DNA of 64,000 bases from Aedes albopictus (taxonomy: Eukaryota; Arthropoda; Insecta; Diptera; Culicidae). The translations under genes were made by a program, and so were the position numbers. The stretch lies in assembly GCF_035046485.1 (NCBI RefSeq), contig NC_085137.1, forward strand, positions 132,684,703 through 132,748,702, in the 5' to 3' direction. Below, one piece after another: positions 1 to 11,149 of this stretch; position 1 is the first letter of the stretch; every line of letters starts with the position of its first letter. Under the pieces are notes generated by a model. It had not been told where the DNA came from and did not search any database. It worked only from the letters and a program-made list of their open reading frames with translations.

Positions 1-17
1 ACACTGGATTGCTTCTT

Positions 18-535
18 CTTTTCTTCTGTAACTGCGGGCACTGTTTACAAAAAAAATGACATATTCATAAACATCCAGCGACTGAAACTTCACCGGATCT
101 CGCCGGATGCAAGATGTGAGCAGTGATTTTAGTAAACACGACCCGCAGTTACCGTTTCACAGCATGCTGTCAGTTCGCATGTGACGTCATTGTGGACAAG
201 TTCATCCCCCATGACTCTTCGTGGCCAAAGTTAATTGATCTCCATTCGCGGTGAAAATTTTGATGTATAGTCGTTGCAACTTAAGCTAAGATAGGCACAC
301 AACTTGAAATTACATAAGAACAGTAGCTGTTGGAGCTGTGCCAGCTCGATGAACTTGTCCACGAAGATATCACACGCCGACTGACAGCAAAATGCGAAAC
401 GGTAAATGCGAGTAGTGATTACTAAAATCACTGCTCGCATCTTGCATCCGGTGAACATCCAGTGAACTTTCGGTCGCTGGATGTTCATGAATGTGTTATT
501 TTGTTTAAAGAATGCCGGAATTTGCAGAAGAAAAG
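18..535. mobile_element. Foldback (long inverted repeat) element
   Basis: The two ends are inverted copies: CTTTTCTTCTG at 18-28 matches the complement of 525-535. The arms (about 18-215 and 340-535) stay alignable with moderate divergence, sharing for example the complement of 'cgctggatgttcatgaa'. The centre is unpaired. There is no coding capacity. Such palindromes are typical of non-autonomous foldback or MITE elements in mosquito DNA. No clear target duplication is visible, so the family is not named. Confidence 0.75.
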
Positions 536-802
536 ATGAATCAACTAGTGGAAAAAAGAAGGCCGTGGATGGGAATATTTGGAGAGTGGCAAATGGAGAC
601 TTCGTGACAACCGTTTTAATTCTGTCCGCAGCACCTAGCTTATAATGTGCGGATATACATAGGCTGTATTGGGATTATTTACTAATTTCAATAGGTTTAC
701 CTATAGCAAATTATCAATTAATCTCGCCTCAATCTGTTTTGGGAATTCAAATAACTATTCAAAATGATAAAATCGATAATATAACACACTTCGGCACCAA
801 CA
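536..802. other. Unassigned AT-rich spacer
   Basis: No convincing gene, RNA or repeat is visible here. It separates two inverted-repeat elements. Confidence 0.4.
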
Positions 803-1016
803 TTTCAAAAGGGCGTAACTGCATTTGGAAGTAATACCTTCTTTCAAAGCTGTAGGTCGTACTGCCTCCCTTACACTCAAACCACCGTGGTTGTCGGAAA
901 GAGGAGGGTTTTTCCCATCTGGTACTTGTTGTGAAAAACATGGAAATCATAACACATGATCCACAGCTTTAAAAGAAGGTGATGATTCCAAAAGCAGTTA
1001 CGCCCTTTTGAAATGT
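803..1016. mobile_element. Short foldback MITE
   Basis: TTCAAAAGGGCGTAACTGC near 806 recurs inverted near 1010, and the similarity continues inward over about 60 bases per arm, including the word CTTCTTTxAAAGCTGT. The middle is about 85 bases. There is no ORF of note. Confidence 0.7.
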
Positions 1017-1045
1017 ACGTGTCGACTTTAGCTACTAGTACATAC

Positions 1046-1168
1046 ACAGGGTCAAATATTTGTCCAAAAAGAAACCAATGCTCAAACATCTTGTTTGACT
1101 CGATCCAATTTTCATTAGTGTCAAACTGATGTTGTTTCTTGGGTTCTTTCTAAATATTTGACCCTGTG
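1046..1168. mobile_element. TA-flanked MITE of 123 bp
   Basis: Terminal inverted repeats begin CACAGGGTCAAATATTT and are bounded by TA on both sides (1044-1045 and 1169-1170). This matches the TA target choice of Tc1/mariner-type non-autonomous elements. It is too short to code. Confidence 0.7.
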
Positions 1169-1182
1169 TACTACATGCCTTA

Positions 1183-1551
1183 CACGGAGAGACGAAACTA
1201 CCCAAAAGTGTGTTCTTTCCACCCAACTTCGGGGTTGCGTGCGTCAAGCCAATTTTGAGTTGATGGAATCGATGTTTTTGTTGGGTTGTTCCCGCTTGCT
1301 TCCATGTGAAAAAAAATACCTAATTTTAAGTTTTTTCCACCCAACCGAAATTTTGACTAGGTTGTATTCACTCAAATTTGAGTACTGTGCTAGAAACTCA
1401 GTGTTGGCTTGACGCACGGAACTGCAAAAGTTGGGCTGTTTCTCTCTTCACTCTCTGACAACAACAGAAAGAGCGCATGAAAAGGGAGATGAAAAAGAAC
1501 TCAAAATTGAGTTTAAAAGTACCTAATTTTGAGTTTTTCAGTTTCTCCGTG
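1183..1551 (+). mobile_element. TA-flanked MITE, copy 1 of an inverted pair
   Basis: This 369-bp unit starts CACGGAGAGACG and ends TTTCTCCGTG, with TA on each side (1181-1182 and 1552-1553). Copy 2 at 1739-2106 is nearly identical and inverted. It is AT-rich with scattered CTCAAATTTGAGT-type small palindromes and no coding signal. Confidence 0.75.
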
Positions 1552-1556
1552 TAGGA

Positions 1557-1735
1557 ATGATAATTGTTTTTAGGAACACATTTGTGTTCTGACAATGAGC
1601 CATTTTACGAAACGACAACAATGTTGATATTGATATTGAATTTCACGGGTTAGGATGCCACCTCCTGTCAAATTTTCATTCATAAAATTAGCTCGTAAAA
1701 TGGACTGTTCTGCCGAACTGTCAAGACGATGGTCG
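1557..1735. other. Spacer between the inverted MITE pair
   Basis: It contains a smaller inverted repeat: CCATTTTACGA near 1600 is mirrored by TCGTAAAATGG near 1693. Either this is host DNA between two insertions, or it is the core of one long-TIR element whose 370-bp arms are the two MITE units. Confidence 0.45.
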
Positions 1736-1738
1736 CTA

Positions 1739-2106
1739 CACGGAGAAACTGAAAAACTCAAAATTAGGTACTTTTAAACTCAAATTTGAGTTATTTTTCA
1801 TCTCCCTTTTCATGCGCTCTTTCTGTTGTTGTCAGAGAGTGAAGAGAGAAACAGCCCAACTTTTGCAGTTCCGTGCGTCAAGCCAACACTGAGTTTCTAG
1901 CACAGTACTCAAATTTGAGTGAATACAACCTAGTCAAAATTACGGTTGGGTGGAAAAAACTTAAAATTAGGTATTTTTTTCACATGGAAGCAAGCGGGAA
2001 CAACCCAACAAAAACATCGATTCCATCAACTCAAAATTGGCTTGACGCACGCAACCCCGAAGTTGGGTGGAAAGAACTCACTTTTGGGTAGTTTCGTCTC
2101 TCCGTG
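1739..2106 (-). mobile_element. TA-flanked MITE, copy 2 of an inverted pair
   Basis: This is the reverse-oriented partner of 1183-1551, with the same ends, TA flanks (1737-1738 and 2107-2108) and only a few differences over 368 bp. The closeness of the copies implies recent insertion or gene conversion. A transcript across both copies would fold into a duplex of about 370 bp. Confidence 0.75.
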
Positions 2107-2335
2107 TACCCGTCACCGCAGATGTCACAGCAGTGATGATGGAAGGGCTGCCAGATTTCAAAACTAGCATACCGCAGGATCGACGTCTATAGTCGATGCT
2201 GATCAATATTCGCCTCTTGCCACTGTTGATTGCCGAGTTATTCGGCAAAATCCTCGACAACGCACCAGCTCCATTTTCTTGTGGGCTATGGCAAAGAATA
2301 AGAATATCAAGAATGCCCACTCCGCCGATGCTCGG

Positions 2336-2360
2336 AGGGGGGGGGGGGGGGGGGGGGGGG
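2336..2360 (+). repeat. Poly-G tract
   Basis: An uninterrupted run of about 25 G residues. It has G-quadruplex potential and its length is prone to error in sequencing and assembly. Confidence 0.9.
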
Positions 2361-2574
2361 TGGTACACAACCGCAGCGCTATCTGCGGATGAAAGTTCAA
2401 CCTTCATGCGGTAGTATGCGTTACTGATTGTATGCGGATACCAAAACCTACGCACACCACCTTCTCTTACGACAAATCACGAACACTGTTACAGAGAGCT
2501 TCCAGCTTGATACGCTTAGAGAGCGCCACTTGTCTTGTCGCTTGACGTTTACATAGAAAAAGGCAAGAGAGGGC

Positions 2575-3225
2575 ATTCTTTCTATTTTTATTCTTTGGCT
2601 ATGGACAATTTCTTCTCCTGCATCCAAATGGCAACAGCGTCTACCGCTTCTGTAGCACGTATCTCCACTGCTACTAAGGGCTCACGAACTACCAGCAACG
2701 TGGTGTCGTCCGCAATTCCAACGATTTCGATGCCTGTAGCGCCAGTGCAGTGTCAGCATCCCGTTGTACATTTCGTTCCACAACGTCGGACCCCTGTGGG
2801 TCGCCCGCATTTATCGGAACGTTCTTCTACCCTACATTTGTTCTGTAGCATAAGGTCCAATTATCGATGTTCCATCAGAGAATCCGGCAGAGGTAGTCAG
2901 GAATATTCATCTCATATGGCGCTTCAGTGATGGCTTCCCAGCTTGCGCTATTGATTGCGTTTTTCACACCGCCGCACAAAAGTGTTACACCTCGTCACTT
3001 TATGCGTCCTTGTTTTATAGGCTGTAGCCACAACCGTCTGGATGGTATCTATCGATAACTTCTTTCTATGAAATCCGAATTGCATCCTAGACAGACCCCC
3101 AGACGTCAGCCTAAAACGGATGGCCATTTCTAGCAGCTTGCCAAGCATATCCTACAAGCATATCGGGCAGAACAAACTTGGTTCACCAGGGAGCTTGTCC
3201 AGTTTCGTAAGCAGGGGATTTTTTT
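2575..3225 (-). pseudogene. Non-LTR retrotransposon reverse transcriptase relic
   Basis: The minus-strand translation in shifting frames gives the ordered landmarks of a LINE reverse transcriptase. These are a KLPGEPSLFCPICL-like stretch near 3185, LGKLLEMAIRFRL then GGLSRMQFGF near 3060-3145, VKNAINSASWEAI near 2940, DPQGS near 2800, and GIADDTTLL (the catalytic ADD box) near 2720. Frames change at least twice and stops interrupt, so it is dead. The spacing between boxes matches a normal reverse transcriptase, so it is decayed more than deleted. The order resembles jockey, R1 or LOA-type elements, not the RTE-like copies elsewhere in this window; the clade is inferred only. Confidence 0.75.
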
Positions 3226-3391
3226 TTTATTATCGTACAAATTGGTACGAAGGTTCTCAGAATTTAATGATTTTTTTCTCACAGGTAGAGTTCACATATA
3301 TATGAGCAAAAACTAAATTGAAAAAAAAAATCAGGGTCGCCTAATTTTCCAGGAAAACTCCAGGGGAAACACACATTTTCCACAGACACCA

Positions 3392-4154
3392 CCCGAGCAA
3401 AGGCGGATAACAAAATGATAACAAGTTCTGTTACCTGGTTATCATACGTTTGATAATTGAGTTTGTTATCATTTAGGTTGAATTAAGAGCCAACATAACA
3501 AAAATGATAACTCAAATTTACTCCACGAATACCAAAATGACAAGAAGTTAAGTTATCATTGAGTTCAAGTTGATAACTAATTGTGTTATACAATATTTTA
3601 TTCAATGTTACATTTAGTTATCAACATGAATAAATACAGCTGATTGATAACAGGTTTTGTTATCATTTAGTTATCATTCGGAGCTATTTTATCGACGAAA
3701 GTAGTAAAAATCTACTTTACCGACATGGTTAGCAGTTGAAAAAAGTTTATTGTAACTATAAACCCATGTTTTCAACTATTGCGCCCGGTCGGTCTCGAAC
3801 CCTGATCGAGTGATTATCGGTCGCAGCCGATAGCCCCTATACCAACGGGACTCAGTGAGAGGGAGAGTGGTTGAAGGCTACGCTTTCGTACTGCAGTCGC
3901 ATTGAAGATTCGAGGTCCGCCAGACCCTCAGTTCTGGGAAAGCTTTGAAATGTGCGTTTGAAACTGATAACATATTTTGTTATTATTTAGTATTTTTATG
4001 TTATCGTGATAGACCAAAATTATTGATAACTAAATTTGTTATCATCTGATTATCATCAATTGGAAAAGATGATAACAAAAATATCAAGATGATAATATCG
4101 ATAACATAGTTTATTATCAAAGTGATATCACTTAGTTATCCGCCTTTGCTCGGG
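3392..4154. mobile_element. MITE with GATA-motif-rich interior
   Basis: The terminal inverted repeats are CCCGAGCAAAGGCGGATAAC at 3392-3411 and its complement ending at 4154. The interior is AT-rich and dominated by about twenty TGATAA or TTATCA words in both orientations. A tRNA-like segment lies in the middle. There is no coding capacity. The flanks are CA/CAC-like, but I do not claim a target duplication. Confidence 0.8.
3786..3856 (-). other. tRNA-like segment (SINE head or tRNA pseudogene)
   Basis: Read on the minus strand it has an A-box-like GTTGGTATAGGGG and a B-box GGGTTCGAGACC at tRNA-like spacing, with an anticodon-arm-like inverted repeat TATCGG/CCGATA. The acceptor stem does not pair well, so a functional tRNA is unlikely. 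It lies within the MITE at 3392-4154 and is probably a SINE remnant. Confidence 0.5.
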
Positions 4155-4197
4155 CACCTACTTCAAAAAACCATAACTCAAGAACGAAGCATCGTAG

Positions 4198-4460
4198 ACA
4201 CATTTTTTATGAAATCGTAAGCAAATTTTCTCAGCAATCAGAAAAAAAAATACAAAATGAAAATTGTTTTCCACAAAAGTTTCCACCGTTGAGGAAAATC
4301 GGTTGGAAAAGTCGGAAAAACTATTTACGAAGTCTGGAAAAATTCTCAAAAAAAAATTTTTTTTGATGGAAATTACAAAAGCTATATTCTGTGAAATTTT
4401 CAAGACGTGGTTTTTCTTCGTTCCTGACCAATTTTGTGGAAATTTTCCAGATGTACTATA
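4198..4460 (+). repeat. Degenerate direct repeat, copy 1
   Basis: The block with TTTTCTCAGCAATC, then poly-A, then ACAAAATGAAAATTG, then GTCGGAAAAACTATTTA recurs at 4680-4850 with modest divergence. About 220 bases of other sequence separate the two copies. No gene is seen. Confidence 0.6.
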
Positions 4461-4679
4461 TGAGCCGTTTGTTTAAAAAATCAGAACTTAAGAATGAAGC
4501 ACCGCAGACACAATTATGGGATTCACTAAGCAGCGTAAACCGCTGATTAAAGATTACTCTGATTAAACGTCGCGAACACCAAAGCAATCTTTGATTATTT
4601 CATTCACAATTTCATGAAATATTTCAAATAGCAGAAAGTCATGGCTTACGCAAAAATTATAACAGTATAGTGAGTCCCC

Positions 4680-4850
4680 TTAATGTATTTTCATGAAATC
4701 ATAAGCAAGTTTTCTCAGCAATCTAAAAAAAAAAAATACAAAATGAAAATTGATTTCCAGTCGGAAAAACTATTTATGAAGTCCGGAAAAATTCCCAAAA
4801 AAAATATTTTTGGAAGGAAATTTTATAAGCTATTTTATAAGATTTCTCAC
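4680..4850 (+). repeat. Degenerate direct repeat, copy 2
   Basis: This is the second copy of the block at 4198-4460, sharing ATGAAATCATAAGCAAG, TTTCTCAGCAATC and CGGAAAAACTATTTATGAAG. It grades into the 'ttcc' minisatellite downstream. Confidence 0.6.
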
Positions 4851-4859
4851 AGAAACTCA

Positions 4860-5700
4860 CCAACTTTTTTTGGACAATCTTCCAGAAATTCTTTAAAAAA
4901 ATTCCAGGACTTCCATCTGATATTCTCTCTTCTAGAATTATTTTTTGAAGAATTTTATGGGTTTCTTCTGAAACTTCTCCAAGAATATCTTTAGAAATAT
5001 TCTGATGATTTCATCGGATACTCCTTCAGAGTTTCAAAAGTACTTCCTAAGATTTCTACAGGGATTTTACTGAATATTTCCTCATAACCAACTATCCTTG
5101 CACCTGAATGTGGAGTTTCGTTGTACGTTGTACGTTTTATATAAGTGTACAGATACGTTCATAGACTGAGAGGTCCATGCTGACACTTCAGGGGAGCAGA
5201 ATTCCTTCTGAAATACCTTTGAGGAGATTTTTCTTATCACCAGAGACTTCTTCAGAACTTTAGGAATTTCTTTGAGAGATTTAGCGAGGGATTTCATCAA
5301 AAATTTTGCAAGGAGTTTTTCAGAAAATAATCTAAAAATTTCTTTGCAAATCCTACAGGGATTGCTTCGGAAATTTCTCCCAGGGTTTCTCCGAGAATAA
5401 TTTGAGAACTCTGAAAAAAATCTTACAAGGATTTTTTATAAAAATTGCACCAGGGGTTCCATCAGAAATATCTCCTTTAGAGATCCTTGAAGAATTTGTT
5501 CAGATATTCCTCCAGAGATTTTCAGAAGTTTTTCTTGAAATAACACAAAAATACGAAGGATTATGTAAGGAATCCCTGAAGAAGTTTCTGTGAAATCACT
5601 GGAAGAGTGTCTCAAGAAATCCCTTAAAAAACTCCTGGCGATACCTTTGTAAACTCTCAGAGAAAAAAATTTCCTGGACAAAAATTCCTGAAGCAAATTC
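4860..5700 (-). repeat. Degenerate ttcc/gaa minisatellite
   Basis: Words such as TTTCTCCAGAG, GAATTTCTTC and CTTCAGAA recur every 10-15 bases, as in the better preserved 24-bp array at 9340-12410. Here divergence hides a clear unit. The orientation is mainly the 'ttcctcc' one. Open frames in it are a consequence of the repeat, not genes. Confidence 0.55.
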
Positions 5701-5751
5701 CGAGCTCTGAAGTTGTCTTATGAACAACACAGCGTAACAAAAATTAACTTT

Positions 5752-6372
5752 TGGTCTGTCTCAAGAGCAAACTTATGTGTCTCTGACAGATTTTGGTCCG
5801 CTGAATCCGAATCTGAGCTCAGATTTGCTCCAGCACGTCACAATTTTGAGCTATACCTCAATTTATAGGGCAAAATATGCGGTTTTGGTTTTTTTTTTAC
5901 TGCATGCACTTAGGCATGGAAATATTTTTTTTAAGCAATCAAAAGGTAAATTAGTCAATTAACATCTAAATTAACGACTCATGCAAAATATTTCGTTTTA
6001 TCAAATCGAATTTGATAGTTTTAAACGATTTATGGTAGGTACGATATTTCCCGTACAAGTTACCCTCCAAAAGTTGCATGCAAGTTTACATACTAACATA
6101 AAATGCTTAAATCTATCAAATTTGATTTCGTAAAACGAAATGTTTTGCATGAGTCGTTAATTTAGATGTTAATTGATCAATTTACCTTTTGATTGCTTAA
6201 AAAAAATATTTCCATGCTTAATGGCTGGCAGTAAAAAAAACAAAATCGCATATTTTGCTCTATAAATTGAGGTATAGCTCAAAATTGAGACGTGCTGGAG
6301 CAAATCTCAGCTCAGATTCGGACTCAGCGGACCAAAATCTGCCGGAGACACATAAGTTTGCTCTTGAGACAA
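5752..6372. mobile_element. Foldback element with 260-270 bp arms
   Basis: The arms at 5752-6022 and 6113-6372 are inverted copies. Both carry GAGCAAACTTATGTGTCTC, GAGGTATAGCTCAAAATT in complementary form and the AT-rich inner block ATGAGTCGTTAATTTAGATG. The loop is about 90 bases. It interrupts the minisatellite. There is no coding capacity. Confidence 0.8.
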
Positions 6373-6379
6373 AAAAATG

Positions 6380-6695
6380 TTGCGCTGTGCAATTCCTGGA
6401 TGAATGCCTAAGATAAAACCTAGGAGAATACCTGAAGAAATACCTCAAGTTGCCCCTTTTATTCTCTAAATAAAGTACTTAAATACTTATGCAGGAACTC
6501 TGCAAGTAATTTATAGGAAATTTAAGCAGAAATTTCTGAAAAAGTTTCTAGAAAAAAATCTGAATTTCTTAAGGAACCTCCTACAGAAAATTCTGAAAAA
6601 AAAGTCTCCGCACCTTTGTAAAAAAAAACTTCCGCAATTACATCTATAGAAGAAACGTTTGGAGGAACTCCTGGACAAACTCCTGAAAAAAATCC
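6380..6695 (+). repeat. Degenerate minisatellite, flank of the foldback
   Basis: This continues the 'ttcc/gaa' minisatellite, now largely in the 'gaggaactcctg' orientation, opposite to 4860-5700. It ends at the SINE beginning near 6700. Confidence 0.5.
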
Positions 6696-6699
6696 CCGA

Positions 6700-6872
6700 A
6701 GGGACATGCGGGGCGCATGCACAGTGGATACGGAGAAGAAACTATTCTCACGAAAAGTTGCATCGCCCGGAGCGGGAATTAAACCCTCACCCCACTTCAT
6801 GGTGCGTTGAGAAGCTTGGTGACCCTACCCGCACGGATACGAGGCTCTACAAGAAGTCATGGTGCCTTGGTT
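6700..6872 (-). mobile_element. tRNA-related SINE
   Basis: On the minus strand the element reads through a degenerate B-box GGGTTTAATTCCCGCTCC into ATGCAACTTTTCGTGAGAA. This is a combination I recognise from Aedes tRNA-derived SINEs. A short T-run lies at its 5' side in plus orientation (6870-6884). The A-box is weak, so it is probably an old copy. Confidence 0.55.
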
Positions 6873-7079
6873 TTTTTTTTTTTTGTACTATTCACAACCA
6901 GTGACCTTCAATTCGAATAGCTCTTCCTATTCTGATCAAACTGATGATACTGATGAAAAAAGCAATCTAATTTTACTTCTATTTCAAAGGACTTCCAGCT
7001 TCGACTCAAATGACCGATTATTGCACTTTTCAAACGATTTTCTCTTGGCTTTTCGCCCATTTCTGTAGCAATGATTAGT

Positions 7080-7310
7080 GGCTCCATAAGAAGTCCATGG
7101 ACAGAGATGCATTTAGTAGGGGCACTAAGAGGAATCTTTACAGGAATTCTTGCTACAATCATTCTAAGAAATCCTGCGAGAATCATCTTTCTGTAAACAT
7201 TTCAGTTAATTCCTCAAATAATCCCCAAAGAAATTTCTGGCGGTGTTCCTGGAAGTAATCCTGGAGAATTTTCTAAACATTTTAAGAAGAATTCTTGTAT
7301 AACTCATAAA
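7080..7310 (+). repeat. Weak continuation of the degenerate minisatellite
   Basis: Scattered AGGAATTCTTG, AGAAATTTCT and GGAAGTAATCCTGGAG words resemble the 24-bp family but cannot be aligned into clean units by eye. Confidence 0.4.
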
Positions 7311-7496
7311 AATAATTCTCTTCCGCGATAACTACAATAAATAAATCGTTAAATAATGATGCATGGAAGGGGTTTCCCGGAGTAATTACTAATTAGGCGC
7401 AATAGTGAAGTATTTTCCTTGGGAGCGTACCAGTATGAGGTGCGCTAAAACTTGAGTAACCAGCTCTGATTCTACCATAACAGCACTACTGGTGCC

Positions 7497-7749
7497 GGGT
7501 TTGTTGTCTGGAATTATTGCAACATGCCCTGCCAACCATATCCTTCCGGCTATGGCAACCTTGTGGATGTTGGGTTAACCGTAGAGTGCAGCGAGCTCAT
7601 GGTTCATCCTTCTCCTGCACATCGCCGAAGATCGTCCCTTCGTACGCGTCTCTCAAAACTCCTAGTGCTTGCAGATCCTCCTCGAGCATGGTATACGTCT
7701 CTTATAAAGGTTTTGTCGGCCTTATAAGCGTTTTGTACATGGTACATTT
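7497..7749 (-). pseudogene. RTE-like LINE, C-terminal part (split copy, segment A)
   Basis: On the minus strand this matches, with stops and frameshifts, the C-terminal region of the better preserved reverse transcriptase at 63124-64000. Shared stretches include the counterparts of MYKTLIRPVVLYGHETW, LGVFERRVLRTI and GHVARMPDNN. The match stops exactly at the hAT-like element beginning at 7750 and resumes at 12559, so the two segments are one old LINE copy split by that insertion. Below about 7497 similarity is lost. Confidence 0.75.
7742..7749 (+). repeat. Target-site duplication, left (GTACATTT)
   Basis: This is identical to 12559-12566. The uninterrupted site is represented in the related LINE at about 63560, which reads TGTACATGGTACATTT straight through. 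It is an 8-bp duplication, the hAT hallmark. Confidence 0.85.
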
Positions 7750-7879
7750 CAAGGGCGTAGCCAGCTTTTCGGCCAGGGGGGGGGGGGCGAGCACCCTTAC
7801 ACTGAAAACCACTTTGCAGTAACAAGGAGTTCAAATAGTTCATAATTAAAAAAAAATATATAAGTGAAGTATGAAATAT

Positions 7880-9330
7880 GGGTGATTAACAGGAATGATT
7901 CAATGGAAAAATCATATATGATCATAATCCTGAGGATTTCCTCAAGATATTGCTTCAGGAATTTCTTAACAAATGCCATCATTAATTTGAATTTATCCAG
8001 CAGTTTCTCCAGAAATTTCTTTATTATTTTTCCAGGTTATTTAAATGTAGATATTCCAGCAGAAATTACCTTCGGAAAACTTGCAGTAATTCCGTTGGGA
8101 ATACCTTCAGAAATTTCTTCAATAATTCCCCCAGAAGTTTTATTACGAATTTCACCGTGCATTCTTTTGAGAATTTCCCCAGTAATTCTTTACAAATATC
8201 ATTCATAATTCCACCAGAAATCCGTTTGAGAAGCTCCAGAAAATACTTTAAGAATTTCTCCGGGAATTCTTTCAAAAATTCCAATCAAACTAAGATTCCT
8301 TTCCTTGAGGAATACCCTAAGAAATTTATGGTGAAATTTCTTCGAAAAATCCTTTAATGAATTCCTTCGGAATTACCGGAAAAAATTCATTGAAAATTTC
8401 TAAAGGAATTCCTTCGGAAATTCCTGTAGGAATATCTTTGGAAGTTGCTAGAGGAATGCATTCGGAAATTTTTAAAGGAATCAATTAAAAAATAATTTCA
8501 GGAATTTATTTCGAAAATCCTTGAGGAATTCCATCGGAAATTCCTTGACAAATTCTTCAGAAATTTGTTGAGGAATTTCTTCATTTCTATAGTTCCTTGA
8601 GAAATTCCATAAGACATTCCTTCGAGAGTTCTTCTACGATTTCCTTTAGAAGATTCTTCGGGAATTCCTTGAGGAATTTCTTTGAAATAGATTTAGAATA
8701 TTCCTTGAGGAACTCCTTCGGAGTTTTCGTGAGGAATTCTTCCGAAAATTCCTTGAGGAATACCTTCAAAAATTCTTGGAGGAATTCATCCGGAAATTTC
8801 TGTGAGAATTCCTTCCCAAACTCCTGAAGCAATTCTTTCGAAAATATTGAAAAAATTCCACTAAAAGTCTCATGAGATATCCCTTCTGAAATTCCATAAG
8901 GAATTTCTTTTAAAATCTTTCAAACCTTCCTTGAAAAAAATATTTCGGAAATTCCTGAAGAAATGCTTTTTGTGATTTTTTATTTCCTAGAGGAACTCAT
9001 TCGGAAATTCTTTGAAGAATTCCTTTAAAAATGCCTTGACAAGGAAAATTCGGAAATTGTTAAAGGAGTTCGATTGGAATTTTTTTTGACATATGTCTGA
9101 AATGTCTATTGGAATACCTTGGGAAATTTCGTGAGAAATTGTTTGATAAGTTCGTTGAGGATTTTTTTCGGTTTTTTTTAATAAATCTTTACGAAATTCC
9201 TCAAGGAATTCCAGCGAAAGATCCTTGAGAAGATTCTGCGGAAATTCCTCAAGAAATTCCTTCAAAAATGTATTGCGGAACTCCTACGAAAACTTGAGAA
9301 ACTTCTTCAAACATTCCTTCAGAAACACGT
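7880..9330. repeat. Decayed outer part of the minisatellite
   Basis: GGAATTCCTT, GAAATTTCTC and GGAATTCC words are dense but spacing and orientation are irregular. 7900-8340 mostly reads in the 'gaatttctcc' sense, while 8345-9330 mixes both. This is the old or rearranged edge of the array at 9340-12410. Confidence 0.7.
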
Positions 9331-9339
9331 TTGGGGATT

Positions 9340-11130
9340 ATGTGGGAAAATCCTAAGGAAATTTTTTGAGGACAACCGTCAAAAATTTTTGGAGGAATTC
9401 ATTCGGATATTTTTGTAGGTATTTCAAGGCAAATCCATAAGAAATTTCCTGGAAATTCCGGGAGGGATTTCTTTAGAAATTCGTAGAGGAATTCCTTCGG
9501 AAGTTCAGGAGAAAATCCTTTGAAAATTCCAGGAGAAATTCCATTGAAAATTCCTGGAGGAATTCCTACGGAAATTCCTGAACAAACTCCTCCGGAAACT
9601 CATGGAGGAATTCTTCGGGAAAATCCTGGAGGAATTCCCTCGGAAATTCTTGGAGGAATTCCTTCGAGAATTCGTGGAGGATTTCCTTCGGGAATTTCGG
9701 GAGGAATTTCTTCGGAAATTCCCGGAGTAATTCCTTCGGAAATACCTGGAGAAATTCCTTCCTGAAATTTCTGGAGGAATTCCTTCGGAAGTTCATGGAG
9801 GAATTCCTTCAGAAAATCCTTGAGCGATTCCTTCGCAAAAGTCCTGGAGGAATTCCTTCTGAAATTAATGGAGAAACTCCTTCGGAAATTCGTGAAGGAA
9901 TTCCTGGAGAAATTCTTTCGAAAGTTCCTGGTGGAATTCCTTCGGATATTCATGAAAGAATTCCTTCGGAAATTCCTGCAGGAAATCCTTTGAAAATTCC
10001 AGGTGAAATTCCTTTGAAAATACCTGGAGGAATTCCACCGGAAATTACTGCAGGAATTCCCTCGGAAATTCCTGAAGGAATTCCTTCGGAAATTTATGAA
10101 GCAATTCTTTCGGAAATTCCAGGAGGAATTCCTTCGGAAATTGCAGAAGGAATTTCTTTGAAAATTCCTGGAGGATCTCCTTCGGAAATTCCTGGAGGAT
10201 TTCCTCCGGAAATTTCTGAAGAAATTCATCCGGAAATTCATGGAGGAATTTCTCAGGAAATGCCGGGAGGAATTCCTTTGAAAATTCGTGGAGGAATTTC
10301 TTCAGAAATTCGTGAATGAATTCTTTCGGAAAATTTCTGGAGCAATTCCTTCGGAAATTCATGGAGGAACTCCTTCGGAAATGCTTAAGGATTTCCTTCG
10401 CAAAATTCCTGGAGGAATTCCTTCGGAAATTCCTGGAGGAATTCCTTCGGAAATTCATGGAGGAATTCCTTCGGACATTCATGGAGGAATTCCTTTGGAA
10501 ATTCCAGGAGGACATCCTTTAAAAATTCCAAGAGGAATTTCTTTGAAAATTCCTAGAAGAATTTCTTCGGAAATTCTTGGAGGAATTCCTCCGGAAATTC
10601 CTCGAGAAATTTCTTTGGAAATTCGTAGAGGAATTCCGTCGGAAAATTTCTGGAGGAATTCCGTCGGAAATTCATGGAGGCATTCCTTCGGAAAATCCTT
10701 TAGAAATTCCTTGGCAAAATTCCTGGAGGAATTTGTTCGGCAATTCATGGAGGAATTCCTTCGAAAATTCATGGAGGGATTTCTTCGGACATTCATGAAG
10801 GAATTCCTTCGAAAATTCCAGGAGGAAATCCTTTGAAAATTCCAAGATAAATTCCCTTGAAAATTCCTGGAAGAATTCCTTCGGAAATTCCTTCAGCAAT
10901 TCCTCCGGAAATTCCTAGAGTAATTCCTCCAGAAATTTGTGGAAGAATTTTTCCGAAATTTCCTGGAGAAATTTCTCCGGAAGTTCCTGGAGAATTTCCC
11001 TCGGAAATTCCTGGAGGAATTGCCACGGAAATTCCTGGAGGAATTCTCTCGGAAATACATGGTGGAATTCATTCGGAAAATCCTGAAGGAATTCCTTCGC
11101 AAAATTCCTGGTGGAATTACATCGGAAATT
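9340..11130 (+). repeat. 24-bp minisatellite, forward arm
   Basis: About 70 tandem units have a 20-base core GGAATTCCTTCGGAAATTCC followed by TGGA, with point variation and occasional 6-12 bp slips. Each unit holds an EcoRI-type GAATTC. Because the unit is 24 bases, frames repeat every eight codons; the plus strand reads GIPSEIPG, EFLRKFLE or NSFGNSWR in its three frames. Long open frames at 9795-10319 and 10288-10836 (plus) and 9600-10241 (minus) are products of this periodicity. They have no other domain and change phase where the array slips, so I do not call them genes. Confidence 0.9.
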
Positions 11131-11149
11131 CATGGAGAAATTCCTTTGG

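Noticed and set aside
2535..2930. 131-codon plus-strand frame
   Set aside because: It is the antisense of the LINE reverse transcriptase relic.
9600..10836. Long frames of 174-213 codons as silk- or collagen-like proteins
   Set aside because: The frames on both strands overlap, phase slips with the repeat, and there is no signal peptide, flanking domain or intact start context.
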